A DNA stretch of 64,000 nt from Paraspadella gotoi (GCA_051294375.1 CM119271.1:11737896-11801895), one strand, 5' to 3'; shown: positions 37,475 through 49,599, counted from the first letter of the stretch. Program-made: numbers and translations. The notes: a model not told the origin generated them from the sequence alone.

Positions 37475-38740
37475 TTAATAGAGGCGCTGGCTGGGGCCCA
37501 TGGAGCTCTTGATGTAGAGAGACCGGACGTTCTGCCAATTCTTCTTCAGCAGAGACACCAAGAAGTTGATGGCGAGACCGATGTTGTTGGTCAAATCATC
37601 GGGAGCCATGGAGACGTTGCCAACGGCGACGGCGAGGCAAAGAACCTTCTTCAGCTGAAACTTGATGGTGGCTTTGAGTTCCTCCACCTTAGACACCATG
37701 TTGTCGCTGTGGGTGATCATGGTCGGGAACTTTCCGGCTTTGTTCAACCCGGGACCCAGAATACGTGGGATCTAAAACGAAGGCAATAAGTTTCTAAATA
37801 AATCGATCATCATTAAAAGCTAATTTATTTCCATATTTAATTGGCTACACCACACCTACTAAAAAAAACTGTTATCTGACAAACGCTTCCTAGCGTTTCA
37901 TTGTAGACAAGCAATTAACAATGACAACAAACACATTATCATCACCTGCTTGATAAGCGAATCCGAAGCCAAGAAGGCGTTGTACTTCTTCGCCAGTTTC
38001 TTGACCAACTTTTTATTCTTGTTCATCTTCTTCAAAGACTCTTGGTCCATGCAAGAGATTCCATTGGCTGAAAACGAGAGAGATGAATGAAGAATGAATG
38101 AATGAAGAATGAATGATGAATGAATAAAGGATGAGTGAATGGAGGATGAATGAATGAATGGAGGATGAATGACGAATGAATGAAGGATGAATGAATGAAG
38201 GATGAATGGAGGATGAATGACGAATGAATGAAGGATGAATGACAAATGAATGAAGGATGAATGACGGATGAATGACAAATGAATGAAGGACGAATGAACG
38301 AAGGATGAATGACGGAAATGGAAAATGAAGAAATAACAAAAGAGAAATGGAAATAAAAACTTCGTGTTTCTCACCAGTGGCCTCGTCGCAATGCTGTTGA
38401 TCACCCAAGATGCAGACGGTGAATTTGGGACGAGGAATGTGACGCAGCTTCACGGTTCCTGTGAGTCGGTAATGTTTTTTTTTTTAAATTTTAAGATTAT
38501 CAACCGTGAATGTCCATGATTTATTAAAGACTTTTTTATCCAAATAAAAATTTCTATCGACATATTATATTATATACTATACATATTATTACCCGAAAAA
38601 CGCTTCTCCTTTTGAGGATCGTAATTCTTCAAGTTGACCTGAAGCTCGACTGTCTCCAAGAACTTGCGCTTCTTGCTCTTCGATCTCTCCAGCATCATGT
38701 TGACGCACTCCAAAATCGTGTCGCGGGAAACTTTAGACAT
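37475..38740 (-). CDS. RPL10A: Ribosomal protein L10a (uL1)
   Basis: Exons (minus): 38593-38740, 38375-38458, 37946-38067, 37475-37771; 651 nt, 216 aa (human 217). uL1 forms the L1 stalk that handles the exit-site tRNA. Landmarks: [106 protein letters not shown] and the end [16 protein letters not shown]. Intron 2 is largely a degenerate GAATGAAGGATGAATGA minisatellite. Confidence 0.97.
38085..38325. repeat. Degenerate GAATGAATGAAGGATGA minisatellite
   Basis: Irregular array of 4-bp and 12-16-bp GAATGA/GGATGA units filling RPL10A intron 2. Confidence 0.9.
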
Positions 38741-39033
38741 TTTTTTACTTCTTTTTCAGAGGAACGCTGTAAATTAAAAAAAAAATCCAAAAAAACCGAA
38801 AAAATAATAATAATAATAATAATAATATGGCGACGGCAGTACAAAATAAATAATTTAAAAACCCGAGTTCTCCAACAGTACGTATATTTGCAATTGTGAC
38901 GATATAAAATAACAATATAACCACGAAGTAATAACAAGGAAAAGATCACACACACACACCGTGGACGCCCGACATCCCCGTGCAAATAACGATATTCATC
39001 CAATCCGATCCGATCTCAAACTAATTTCCTAAG

Positions 39034-40416
39034 TCAAAACCGAAAACTACTCGGAATCGCGAGTCCAGAATTATCTGCGGCGTCGAAGTCAATTCTTCCG
39101 ACGCCGGAATCGAAACCAACGAAGATCTCATTCCCATTCAGAGCCATCGAATAAATGGGCGTCGAGTGTTCGTTGTTTTCGCGATGACGGACGGAGTAGA
39201 TCGTCCGGACGGGTTTGTCCGTCCAGCGCCGATCCCACAGCTGCACGAGGCCGTAATACTGCGTTCCGGCGAAAAGCCAAGGTCGCGTCGCGTCCGAACA
39301 AACGCTGAAGACGGTGTAGTCGAACGGATCGTCGAATCTCGCCACGCAGCCGAGCGTCCGCGCGTCCCACACGCGGACGCACGAATCGTAGCCGGAAGTG
39401 ACGAGCGAGTCCGGAGACTCGAAACTCGCGTGGAGAATCCCGGCGCCGCGCCGGAAATCGACGTCGACGTCGCGAAGAGAAACGCCGACGCCGGTCTCGA
39501 CGCTCCAGAATTTGAGAGGCGAGGGTCGGGAATCGATCCCAGCGGCGCCGGAAACGAAGGCGTCTCCCGAAGGCGAGAAGGCGACCGACCAGACTCGATC
39601 CTCAACCGAAGTGACACGCAAGAGTTGGACGCTTCGACCGGGATCGCCCTCGCGACGCCAGAGTTTTAAACTTCTATCGCGAGAACCGGAGACGACGAGA
39701 TCGGCGTGGGCGTCGACGCAATCGACGGAAGAGGCGTGAGCGTCGGCGGCGCGAAAGAGAGGAAATCGACTTTCAACGATTCTCCTTTCTTTCTTTTTCT
39801 TTTTTCTTCCCGAAAGATAAGAATTAAACCGAGTGAATTCTTCTCGTTCGTCTTCGATCAACCAAGAAGCAAAGCAACCGCTCGTCCCTCCGGCAGTCAA
39901 TAGTCCGTCCTTGACCACGAATCGCGTCGCGCAATCGAGCAGACCCTTGAAGACTACTTCCGCGCGGGTCTCTCGATTCGACGGAAGACGTCGTCTATCG
40001 ATCCTCGAGTTGTTCGTCGAATAGAGATGGCCATCCTCGATCCGCAAACAGGGAATCTCGCGGAGAGAGAAGGCGATGACTTCTTCGCATCGAATCTTTC
40101 CCGTGGAGAGCTTGAGGGCGACGCGGCATCTCTCGAAGGCCTCGTCGAAAGGAAGGACGGCGTTGGAGGCGGAGGCGCAGACTGTGGAGCGCAGCAATCG
40201 ATTCCAAAGAGTCGAGTCTCTCGCCAGAGCGAAGAAGCCTTTGGAGACGAGAGCCAAACGAGCGAGAGACTTAAGGTCGAGGTAAGTTAGCAACAGCAGC
40301 AGCAGCTCCGACGGAAGATCTAAGATGCGAGTTTCGGTCTTGGGTAAGTCAATGGGGGGCGTGGCCTTGGGATCGATCTCCATTCTTCGATGGGAAATGA
40401 GTAGAGGTGAGGCCAA
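39034..40416 (-). CDS. FBXW4: F-box/WD-repeat protein FBXW4 (dactylin)
   Basis: Intronless, 460 aa. FBXW4 is a substrate adaptor of SCF ubiquitin ligases. The F-box lies at about 33-75 (ILDLPSELLLLLLTYLDLKSL). WD repeats follow from about 215: ASSVDCVDAHADLVVSGSRDRSLKLW, EDRVWSVAFSPSGDAFVSG, LKFWSVETG, GAGILHASFESPDSLVTSGYDSCVRVWD, and the characteristic FAGTQYYGLVQLWDRR. The spacing and these last two blocks match FBXW4 specifically. A run of lysines (GRKKKKKERR) interrupts the region before the first repeat. A possible second start is M12. Only 293 bp separates it from RPL10A and 254 bp from GPR89, all on the same strand. Confidence 0.92.
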   Translation of the reverse strand: MASPLLISHRRMEIDPKATPPIDLPKTETRILDLPSELLLLLLTYLDLKSLARLALVSKGFFALARDSTLWNRLLRSTVCASASNAVLPFDEAFERCRVALKLSTGKIRCEEVIAFSLREIPCLRIEDGHLYSTNNSRIDRRRLPSNRETRAEVVFKGLLDCATRFVVKDGLLTAGGTSGCFASWLIEDEREEFTRFNSYLSGRKKKKKERRIVESRFPLFRAADAHASSVDCVDAHADLVVSGSRDRSLKLWRREGDPGRSVQLLRVTSVEDRVWSVAFSPSGDAFVSGAAGIDSRPSPLKFWSVETGVGVSLRDVDVDFRRGAGILHASFESPDSLVTSGYDSCVRVWDARTLGCVARFDDPFDYTVFSVCSDATRPWLFAGTQYYGLVQLWDRRWTDKPVRTIYSVRHRENNEHSTPIYSMALNGNEIFVGFDSGVGRIDFDAADNSGLAIPSSFRF

Positions 40417-40670
40417 GTCGAGTGCATTTTTGAACTTGAAGAAAAATCATCGTGTTAACGAGTTAAGACTTATCATTGAAAATGCAACAAAATACTTATA
40501 CATAAATAACATTTTAAGGACCTGTTCCAAATTAAGGAACCTCTTTTGTTCTTTTTTTAATATAAAAACCAATAAACTTAAAAAACCACGACAAACTCAC
40601 GGAAAGGGGGTGGGGGGGGAAATAAGAATCACAGAAAAGCTGCGGCGCCTCGCGACGGAGACGCAAAGAG

Positions 40671-42277
40671 TCAACTGTTCGTTTGAACGGCGTCGAAACG
40701 CGGCGGATGCAGCATCCCGTTGGAGACTGCAGCAACGGCAGACGCCCCGGCAGGAGTCCGTTTGTGGGCGATGTAAAGAAAAGCGATGGATGATAAAGCG
40801 GAAACTAAAAAAATGACGTCGAACCATCGATGATAAAAGTTAAACTGAAGATCGCCCAAGACGTCGGTGATGATCATGCGATACTGCAGGGGCATGTTCA
40901 TTCGCATGAGGAGGACGGAGGAGACAAAGTACATTCCCATGATCTGAGCGAAGAGAAGAACGATGATGTTGGCCGATTTCGAACTCGAGATGGCGTAGAA
41001 GAATTTGGTGAGGGAGAGAAGGAGACCGCGGATCGAAGTGATGATGATGATGCCGACGATGATGAAGGAAATCTGTTGCGCCCAAAACTGAACGTCCAAA
41101 CGAAAGCCGAGGTAGTTGACGGCGATCTCGAAGCCGCGAGTGATGGGGTCCACGCGGCCGACTCGATCGAACACGATGTTGACGGTGGAGATGAAGATTT
41201 TCCAAAGGCAGTAGAGGGAGAAGAGATAACCCAAAGCGTTGAAGTATCGACCTTTGAAAGTCTTCGAGTAGACGATCCTCTCCTGATGATTGCGGAGGTC
41301 GTGCAGCTCGAGGAAGAGCTGACGAGTCACTTCCTCCAACCCTTGCACTTCCGCCTTTAATGCCCGGTCGTTTTCAGCCGAAAAGGCCGTCGGCGAAGCC
41401 ACGCTCTTGATCATTCCCCAGATGCCGGAACTTTGAGCTTCCACGTTCTTCCGGTGGCGTCGGTCCCGCTCGGCGACGGCGATACGCCGCTTCTTAAGCA
41501 CGATCATCTCGAAGTTCTGCATGAGCCTCCTTTCCAGGGCCTGAATGAGGGTTTTTAGATTTAAATCCGCATTTTTTTAATATTTCAGACTAAAAAATAA
41601 AATTAATTCGCCTCGTAAAATGTAAATTAAACCTCAAATTGCAAGAAGAAGAACAGCAGTTTATACCACTTTGAAAACTAAACTACAATATGCAAATGAG
41701 AGGAACGCACCTGAAAGTCGGCGTCCGTCACGTAGCTCATGAAGATGTACATCGAGGTGTAGGGATAATTGACGGCGCCGAACCCCGAAAGGAAGGCCAT
41801 GACGGTGACGCCGATGATGCCCACGCGACTGATCGCCTGTTCGATGGAGAAGATCCCGTGGTTGGGACTCAGGAGCGGGAACGGGTCGCCGATCTTCCAG
41901 AAAAACCAGAGAAAGACGAGGATGGCGGCGACGGTGCTGACGAGAGAGAGTTTGTACTCTTGGATGATCCTCACGTTGTTGACGACGAAGTAGGAGACGA
42001 AGAAGGGGATGACGATGATGAGATCCGTCAGCGTCACGTAGAGACAGAGGTACCAATGAAAGCGACGAGATGAGGGAGCGAGAACGTCGACGATCTCGAA
42101 GATGATGAGTTCGAACATCGCGCAGCAAAGGGAGAACGTCACCGAGAACACCGTCGTCACGCTCTGCCGGTGAATCTCGTAATCCTTGAAGAGCTGTTTG
42201 ATGAAGAAGACCCAACCGCCGGCGAAGAAGAGAAATAGGGAAAAGAGCATCACGCAAGAGTCGGAGAAAAAAGACAT
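40671..42277 (-). CDS. GPR89: Golgi pH regulator GPHR (GPR89)
   Basis: Exons (minus): 41711-42277 and 40671-41540; 1437 nt, 478 aa. GPHR is a nine-helix anion channel of the Golgi that helps set luminal pH. Exon 1 gives five helices (SDSCVMLFSLFLFFAGGW, VTFSLCCAMFELIIFE, LTDLIIVIPFFVSYFVV, LVSTVAAILVFLWFFWKIGD, VGIIGVTVMAFLSGFGAV). Exon 2 opens with the conserved ALERRLMQNFEMIVLKK, then GIWGMIKSV, YSKTFKGRYFNALGYLFSLY, the signature FDRVGRVDPITRG, and TSIRGLLLSLTKFFYAISSSKS followed by the last helices. The 169-bp intron contains the recurring CTACAATATGCAAATGAG motif. Confidence 0.97.
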
Positions 42278-42799
42278 TTTTTTTTATCTCTCCCGATTTT
42301 AAATTGAACGACGTTGTTCCGCGCGATTCTCAACTTTCAAAAGATCATCTCGGCCTCGTGACCTCAATCATTTGAGACATGAGAAATGGTATCGGGCATT
42401 TCGGTTGAGGGAGTTTCGTGAGGGACATCTTATCGATACATCGCGAAGATGAATATAGTTTTATTTCTATACCTTTTAATAAAAAAACATTAAAATTTTA
42501 CTAATAAATAACATTTGACTGGAGCTGGAGTAAATCACCGACAACAACGTCCGATATACGTTAAGCAGTGACAACGTACAAGTGTGAAAATTTCGACAAT
42601 ATTTCATGCAACCAAGCTCTCATGTTGTTGGACTCAAATTTTTGAAGAAACAAGCCACAAATAGGAAACTTTGACAGTTTCGGTGATTCTCCAAGAATTT
42701 GAGTCCAACAATATAAATCGAAGTAAAAACTTAAAAAGAGGAATGAAAAAAAATATTAAGATCAAGAAATCCTCTGATTCGCACTCGAGATTCAATCTC
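42278..42799. other. Spacer between GPR89 and GDPGP1
   Basis: AT-rich. Its only notable content is the strong hairpin at 42622-42714, listed separately. Confidence 0.5.
42622..42714. ncRNA. Candidate hairpin RNA (microRNA-precursor-like fold)
   Basis: Positions 42622-42649 pair with 42687-42714: 27 of 28 positions are matched, including two G-U wobbles (on the plus-strand RNA) and one internal A/C mismatch at 42645/42691. The loop is 37 nt and contains a small internal GAAAC/GTTTC helix. Arm length and near-perfect pairing fit an animal pre-miRNA or an inverted-repeat transposon footprint. The sequence does not decide the strand, and no seed is recognised. Confidence 0.45.
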
Positions 42800-44199
42800 T
42801 CACAAACTTTTCACAAAATCCACGAACTCCTTCAACGTCTCTTCGTCCAACGAAGAATTTTCGTAAACTTCCGCCGCCGACTTTTCGTCGAGATTATCAA
42901 AGGCCGAACGACTAAAGGTGAGCACGTGACCCGCGAGTTCACAGGTCGCCAGATTAAAGAGAACTTCTTCGCCGAACCTTTTCGCCTCCAGAATCTTTTT
43001 TCGGGGCCAAAAAAAGATGCGGACGACGGAGTAATCGTCGGCCACGCCCACCGTCTCCTTCGTCGTCGTCAGCGGCGTCCCTCGCGTCGCGTACAGATTG
43101 TAAGCGAGATCTTTCTCTAAACAAAGTCGAGCCAATCGAGCGACGACGTCCGCCACGGTGTTCATCTCGTTCGTCGACGAAAAGTCTAAGGCTAAAGCGA
43201 AACAGGAATAGTCCTTCAAGGAAAAGACGCCGATATCTTCGTTCAACGCTTCCGTCATCGGGATCGTCTCCAAGAGCAGTCGAGCGTCCAAGTAGTAAAA
43301 GTGAAAATGTAGGTGATTGACGGATGCGTAGGCGCAGAGGCTGTTGAACCCGAGACGAAAGGAAGCGTCGCCGGAAAGCAGCATCGTCCGCAGGGCGCGG
43401 CGGAGCTGTGCGGCGGCGGAGATGAGCTGAGGATGTTTTCCCGCGACGTCGGGCACGAAGAGAGAGTGCCCGACCTCGATCGGGCTATCGTTGATGAGAA
43501 GGAGATCGGTGGGGGCGTGGGCGGAGTCGGCGGCTTGGTTGGCGTCGCCGCCGCCGCCAATCACCGGCTCCATGATGATTTCTTCGGGAGGAATCTTGAG
43601 AAAGTTGAAGGCGTCGTCGGAGAAAGGCTGATGAAGAGTCGTTTGAACTTGAGGCGGACGACGACGTTGACCGCGCGACGGGTTCAACTGGACCAAGAGA
43701 TTCAAAGGTCCCGACGTTCGACGAGTGGGAATCGAATCGGAAGAGGGAAGCTGAGGGATCGGTTCGTCGTTGGTACAAGTAATTCAATACCAATCTTATC
43801 AAACATGAGACAATCTTACCGAATTTGTAAATCAACAATACTACAAGAAAATATCAAAATATTATTTGGAAAGCTTAATTTTGATCAAATCTGATTAAAA
43901 GTGTCTTTAAAAAAATAAAAGAAAACTTATAACATTTAAACTGCTACAATATGCAAATGAGATTGAACTCAATCTCAATACTCCGCTACAGTAAAGTCAA
44001 AGAAAAATAAAAGAAATCACAAAGATGGTAAAGTCATAAACCAGGCACATACCTTATATCGAAAGCGTCCCTCGTCCATAAGTCGGAACCATCGTTCGCG
44101 CAGTTGATCGTCGAACAAAGAAGAAGTTTTCCCTTCGCGTTTCACAGAGAAAATGAAGTCCTTTTCCGAGAAATAATGTTTTAGATCTCGCGGCGCCAT
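42800..44199 (-). CDS. GDPGP1: GDP-D-glucose phosphorylase
   Basis: Exons (minus): 44053-44199 and 42800-43750; 1098 nt, 365 aa (human 385). The enzyme phosphorolyses GDP-glucose to glucose-1-phosphate and GDP and is related to plant VTC2. Exon 1 gives LRERWFRLMDEGRFRYK, the family's N-terminal AW/RW...GLFRY block. Exon 2 continues LNLLVQLNPSRGQRRRPPQ, then NFLKIPPEEI, INDSPIEVGHSLFVPDV, and the HIT-type active site GFNSLCAYASVNHLHFHFYYL with the HxHxH histidines. NLYATRGTP and FNLATCELAGHVLTFS complete the family pattern. Splicing gives RYK|LPSSDS in phase 0. The intron at 43751-44052 holds a foldback motif. Confidence 0.93.
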
Positions 44200-45050
44200 T
44201 GAGATAAGAAGAGAAAGAGCAAGGCGACACCAGCACCTAGTAATAATTTGATTCATTTGTAAATTTTGTAACCAAATTTTGAAGCTGACGAATTCGTTTA
44301 GTCATTTTTTTAGTATTCGGATGAAAGGAGACCACAGCGAAAAATAAAAATATTGAATAATATGTCGCGCAGTTTTTTTTGTTTTTTTTTTGTTTCATAT
44401 CAGGATCGAAGCTTCCGTGAGCGACCAATCTCCCGGCCACGTTCCTCTTCGCGACGACGAGTTTTCCCTTTTCTTTTTTAGTTTCTTTCTTTTTTCTACA
44501 TTTCTTCCGCCGACTCAGTGAACCAAAGATGAACCTGGTTTTCCATCGTGAGAGTTTGGCTCTCAAACGATCACGTGACGAAGATCGAGAAGCGAAAGAT
44601 CGAAATCGAAGCCAAACGGTGGCTCCATCGAGTGAGGGAGATGGAGAGACTCCAAGATGTCAACGAATCAACAAAAGATCATCTTAGCCTCTTCTATTTT
44701 CCTTGAGCGAGAGTTCTCCATTTTCTTCCTCCTTCTCTTCTTCGGTCTCTTTCTTCGCTTCGAATTCTCGACCAATGGCAGGCTGAGCACGTGACTCCAT
44801 AACTTCGGTTTCCTCTCATTGCAGCCGAGTTCAGTCGATGTCTTTCGTCCAAAAGAACGACAGCTCGAAGAGGGAAAGAGAGAGAGAGAGAGAGAGAGAG
44901 ATGCCTGGGAAAAGCCAAGTACAAAAGTAGAATAACAGAAACGGAAAAAAAAAATTGATGCGCCGCGATCAATGAATTGCAAAGACGCCAACGAAACCAA
45001 TAGACATTTGTACACAATAGGATTTTTTAAACCGATCGATCGGGGAGGGA

Positions 45051-45053
45051 GGG

Positions 45054-45132
<79 letters not shown>
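45051..45132. repeat. (GA)n microsatellite, about 80 bp
   Basis: Long run of GA dinucleotides interrupted once, the longest microsatellite apart from 58104-58188. A shorter run is at 44877-44901. Confidence 0.95.
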
Positions 45133-45135
<3 letters not shown>

Positions 45136-45689
45136 GCGAAAGAAATAATTTGTGAAGCTTTAATAAAATTTAAAAAAAAAACTACGTTCACCATAAAAAA
45201 TATATCACCCATATGAACTTTTGAGTACCTAGGTACGGTCAAAACGATTGACTAATTGAAGCATTTAAAATTTCGAATATCCTTGAGAAAAAAATAGAGA
45301 ATTGTAGAAAACTGCCCTTGACCATGCCCTTGACCATGTCAAAGCTGAAAAGCGCTTTGTTTTATAATATCGCCTTAAAAGGATTTCAAATAATTGCAAA
45401 ATCCGATTTGACGGCAACAATATCAATGATAATAAAACTGACTACGACTTTGATTCATCATTTCTATTCTTAGCAAACATGAAGAGAAAGAGAGAAGGAT
45501 AGATAGAAGTCAAAGAGAGACAGAGAGAAATAGTAAAACAGGCGCCAAAATGTTTTTAAAAAAAAGAGACGAAAAAAAATGTGGTCGTCTCTATGAAGCC
45601 CGAATTCACTTCGGAACCTGATGATAACTCGAAACTAAAAAAAAACTACATCCGACGAACGGCAACGAAAAAAAAAGAAAAAAAAACCC

Positions 45690-45990
45690 GGGACGATTTT
45701 ACTTTCGCCGACTGAGGTAAGGGCGGTTTAGGGTTAAGGGTTAAGGGTAGTTCAAGGATGGTTTAAAGATAGTTTAGGGTTAAGGTTAAAATTTAAGAGG
45801 GTTTAAGGTAGTTAAAGCCTAGTTTAAATATAATTAGGGTTAGAAGGGTTTAAAGTTAGGATTATTAAGTAATAATTTTTACTATTTTTTTAGACATTGT
45901 GGTATAATTTTTTTAATAATTTTTTTAATAATAATATTTTTTCACATAAAAACAACCATAATCCCAGTCGGCGAGAGTAAAAATTTTACC
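45690..45990 (+). mobile_element. Short inverted-repeat element (MITE-like) with TTAGGG-like interior
   Basis: Left arm GATTTTACTTTCGCCGACTG (45695-45714) is an imperfect inverted copy of the right arm at 45965-45987 (CAGTCGGCGAGAGTAAAAATT). The interior starts with degenerate GGTTTAGGGTTAAGGG-type units and continues T-rich. A diverged copy of the right part is in RPS8 intron 1. Confidence 0.6.
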
Positions 45991-46114
45991 CCCCAAAAAC
46001 TTTTTGGACTCGGGTTTGGCCGCAGGTTTGGCCTTTGGACTACGGGTTGGGCCTCCTCGACGCCCAAGACCTAAACCCGACCCCAAAAAAATAAAAAAAA
46101 TGCCGCGGCGCCCA

Positions 46115-46729
46115 TCAAGAGTCGGAAGAAGAATGCGGCGCCGACGACGCCGTCGACCCGCGATTCCAACCTCTCGTCTCGTCTACTTCCTTCGTGACGA
46201 CGACGAAGAGCTCCTTGTCCTTGTGTCCGATTTGATCCTTCAAGTAACGAAGGACTCTTCCCTCGTCGCCGATCGGCTGAGGCGCCTCCAGTTTCGAGTC
46301 CAGGTTGTAGTAAACGTCGCCCACGCGCCGCACGCAAGTCCAGTGGCGCCGCTTGAGCGGAATGCGAATGAAGCCCCACTCGTAATCCGTGGGGATGTTG
46401 AGGACGAAGCCGAGGATTTGGCTCAAATCGAGGACGTCCACGTCCTTTCGTTTATCGAACCAGACGGCGGCGTGACGCTTCGTCTCCAGCGCCGCCATGA
46501 TCACGTTGATGTCGTAGTTTCCGAGACCGAGGACCGACTTGTGCGGGTTGATCAGCTGATCCGGCGAGAGGCGAGCGCAGATCTCGTCGAGCTGAGCTCG
46601 GGAGAAGGCGCGTCCGTCCTGGAAGAGGTTGTTGAGGGCGTGGAGGGCGCACATCTGAAGAGATTGACGCTCGTGGTACACGCCCACATTTTGCTGCATC
46701 GTCGTCGGATCTCGAGGAGAGAATTTCAA
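46115..46729 (-). CDS. Josephin-domain deubiquitinase (JOSD1/JOSD2 type)
   Basis: Intronless, 204 aa. Josephins are cysteine proteases that cleave ubiquitin chains. The nucleophile lies in YHERQSLQMCALHALNNLFQ, the catalytic His in RRHWTCVRRV, and the third catalytic residue in YYNLDSKL. Other family blocks are GNYDINVIMAAL and the end ELFVVVTKEVDE. Length and lack of ubiquitin-interacting motifs or polyQ place it with JOSD1/2 rather than ataxin-3. The start may be 46729 or the Met eleven codons downstream, which better matches the usual JOSD N-terminus. Confidence 0.93.
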   Translation of the reverse strand: MKFSPRDPTTMQQNVGVYHERQSLQMCALHALNNLFQDGRAFSRAQLDEICARLSPDQLINPHKSVLGLGNYDINVIMAALETKRHAAVWFDKRKDVDVLDLSQILGFVLNIPTDYEWGFIRIPLKRRHWTCVRRVGDVYYNLDSKLEAPQPIGDEGRVLRYLKDQIGHKDKELFVVVTKEVDETRGWNRGSTASSAPHSSSDS

Positions 46730-47097
46730 GTAAAGGATGATCGGGTGTTAACGGCGATGGAATAAGGAGAATCGGTGTCGCGGGCGAAGTGGGCGTGGCC
46801 AATTGGAAGAAGCGCGTGGAAACATTCGTTATAGCGCGAAGACGTTGTTGTTGTTGCTCTTGTTCTCACGTTACAATCGTTTCCATCGTCAAAAGTTTCT
46901 TAAATTTGTAAATACAAATTCTTCTGAAATTGTATTAAATCATTGGATTGATGATTGCAGAAATTTTATGCATACAAATTCTACAGCTACTAAATTTTTA
47001 ATAAATAGGGCAATCATTATAGATTGTACTACGGAAATTCTAGAATTATAAATGATTCATTATCAATGAAAATTTAAAATAGTTTTTTTTTTCTTCT
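46730..47097. other. Intergenic spacer
   Basis: 368 bp, AT-rich in its right half. Nothing recognised. Confidence 0.5.
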
Positions 47098-47994
47098 TCA
47101 AGCATTTTTGCCGTACATCAACGCTCCGTGCCTGGGAGGTACGAAGCATTTCTTATGCTCTTTCTTATCGGAATACCCTAGCATGTTGATATAGTTACTC
47201 CCGTTGATGCGAAAACTGTAGGAAGGAACTCTCTTTCTCACAGCGTCGATGGCTTCGGTGTGATATGCGGCCGGACCCGGCGATCTCTCCGCCATCTCGG
47301 GATCTCTCCTTCTCGGCCGCATCGTGAACTGTGGCGCACGTCGTTGGAGAGGCGCGTCTCCGTTCTTGAAATGGTAATTATTGGGCGCGGGCGTAATGTT
47401 ACGCGACGTCAACAGCTCGGGCTTAAAGGACACGATGGGCATTGGCCCCCGCTGCGGGGTCTTTTGCGGTAGCTTCTTTGGAAACCGCCTGATGGGGTAG
47501 AAGGCGGGACCAGGTATGTAAGAGCCAATGCGGACCGGGATGTCACGCCTGATCGAATAGACGGGCTCTCTTGGCATCGTGGACACGAGTTTCTTCATGG
47601 ACTCGGCGTCGGAATTTGGATAAGGAGGAGGATTCTGATTGGAGGAGAGCTCAGGGAAGCGAGAAGACAAGGGGGCGTGGCGGCCACGATCGCGTCCCGT
47701 CCTGCGCATGCGCGGGTCTTGATCGTATCCAGCAGGACCGAGGCCGAGACTTTCCGTCTTCACCTTGCCAGCGTCTCCGTGGTTCAAACGCCAGATAGGC
47801 GCCCGTTTTAAGGTGGCGTTGGTTTCCGGCAAAGAATAACGCGACGGCGCCGGATTACCGTACATCGAGAAGGTGGCCTGCGCCGGACGAGAGACGCGAC
47901 CGTCCTTGTCCACCGGGGGAGAGTTCCATGTCGGACCGCCGAAAGGGCGTTGGGGAGTACCGTCCGCGGGAACGCGTACGTCCGTGTTAACCAT
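47098..47994 (-). CDS. SHIPPO-repeat protein, ODF3/CIMAP family
   Basis: Intronless, 298 aa, very rich in Pro, Arg and Gly. Several STPGR/SHIPPO-type motifs are visible: LGPAGY, IPGPAFYPIRR, TPAPNNYHFK and SPGPAAYHTEAI, each followed by a basic segment such as APQFTMRPRRRDPE or VPSYSFRI. Such proteins sit inside ciliary or flagellar doublet microtubules or along outer dense fibres. The N-terminus (TWNSPPVDKDGRVSRPAQATFSM) and the order of repeats agree with ODF3-like proteins, but I cannot choose among the paralogues. Presence implies a ciliated or flagellated cell type. Confidence 0.85.
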   Translation of the reverse strand: MVNTDVRVPADGTPQRPFGGPTWNSPPVDKDGRVSRPAQATFSMYGNPAPSRYSLPETNATLKRAPIWRLNHGDAGKVKTESLGLGPAGYDQDPRMRRTGRDRGRHAPLSSRFPELSSNQNPPPYPNSDAESMKKLVSTMPREPVYSIRRDIPVRIGSYIPGPAFYPIRRFPKKLPQKTPQRGPMPIVSFKPELLTSRNITPAPNNYHFKNGDAPLQRRAPQFTMRPRRRDPEMAERSPGPAAYHTEAIDAVRKRVPSYSFRINGSNYINMLGYSDKKEHKKCFVPPRHGALMYGKNA

Positions 47995-48723
47995 ATTATA
48001 TGACTGACTGCTGATTACGGACTGTTTTAATTATTGTAAAGATTCCTGACAAAATGTATTATGGGGTAGTAAAATTGAATTTACCGAAATAATTGTACAA
48101 TACTAACTGACCAACTGATCAACGCATTCGGTGAAAGTCATGGATAATGTTGACTAGTAAGCATTATGTGCGTGAGCTCATATTTATCAGTTGTTGTCGT
48201 ATTCAATATGAAATTAAAACTTTTAAAAGCAGTTAACGAGTCGAATTGTCAATCACAGTGGGAGTAAACTTGTTTGATTGGTGGCGATAAGTGGATTAAA
48301 TCATGAATGTAAGGGGAATATGACGTGATGATATGATTTCTGAAAGTGTGACCTCCCCTAACTTTTGAGATAATGTAATGTAAGTTTACATAGTAAGCGA
48401 GTATTCTTCATCGATGCTAAGTCAAGACAATATTTCAACCTTTTGATACCTAGTCATATGCTTATCTTATCTCAGGCAAACATACCTTCGTATAATAATT
48501 CATACGAAAAATAAAACCGCGCTTTTCGTGAGAAAAAGATTATTCGAAAAATAATCAACAAAAACTGAAACTTTTTTTTAAATAATAATGGAAGCTACTA
48601 GAAAAAATGAAATTCCTGAAAACTAAAACGTATTTAATCAAATATGTAAATAAACTCCACATCCCTACGTTTGAAATTAATTAATTATTAATTAATTATT
48701 AACGTTTGAAAGAGTTATTTTTT
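47995..48723. other. AT-rich intergenic region
   Basis: 730 bp between the SHIPPO gene start and the RPS13 stop. No feature supported. Confidence 0.5.

Positions 48724-49599
<876 letters not shown>

Larger units (their letters stand above)
44200..46114. other. Long gene-poor region with repeats
   Basis: 1.9 kb between GDPGP1 and the Josephin gene. The part at 44400-44900 is GC-richer and carries several overlapping short frames on both strands (for example plus 44529-44687, 52 codons). None has a recognisable domain or clear splice context. GA microsatellites at 44877-44901 and 45051-45132 and the short element at 45690-45990 are listed separately. Confidence 0.45.

Noticed and set aside
44529-44687. 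Short plus-strand ORF (52 codons, Arg/Glu/Ser-rich) and overlapping minus-strand basic ORF at 44237-44566
   Set aside because: The region is GC-richer than other spacers, but the two frames conflict, neither has a domain and no clear exon partners were found. Left uncalled.
45720-45870. Interstitial telomere array
   Set aside because: GGGTTA-like units are too degenerate and too few. Better seen as the interior of the inverted-repeat element at 45690-45990.
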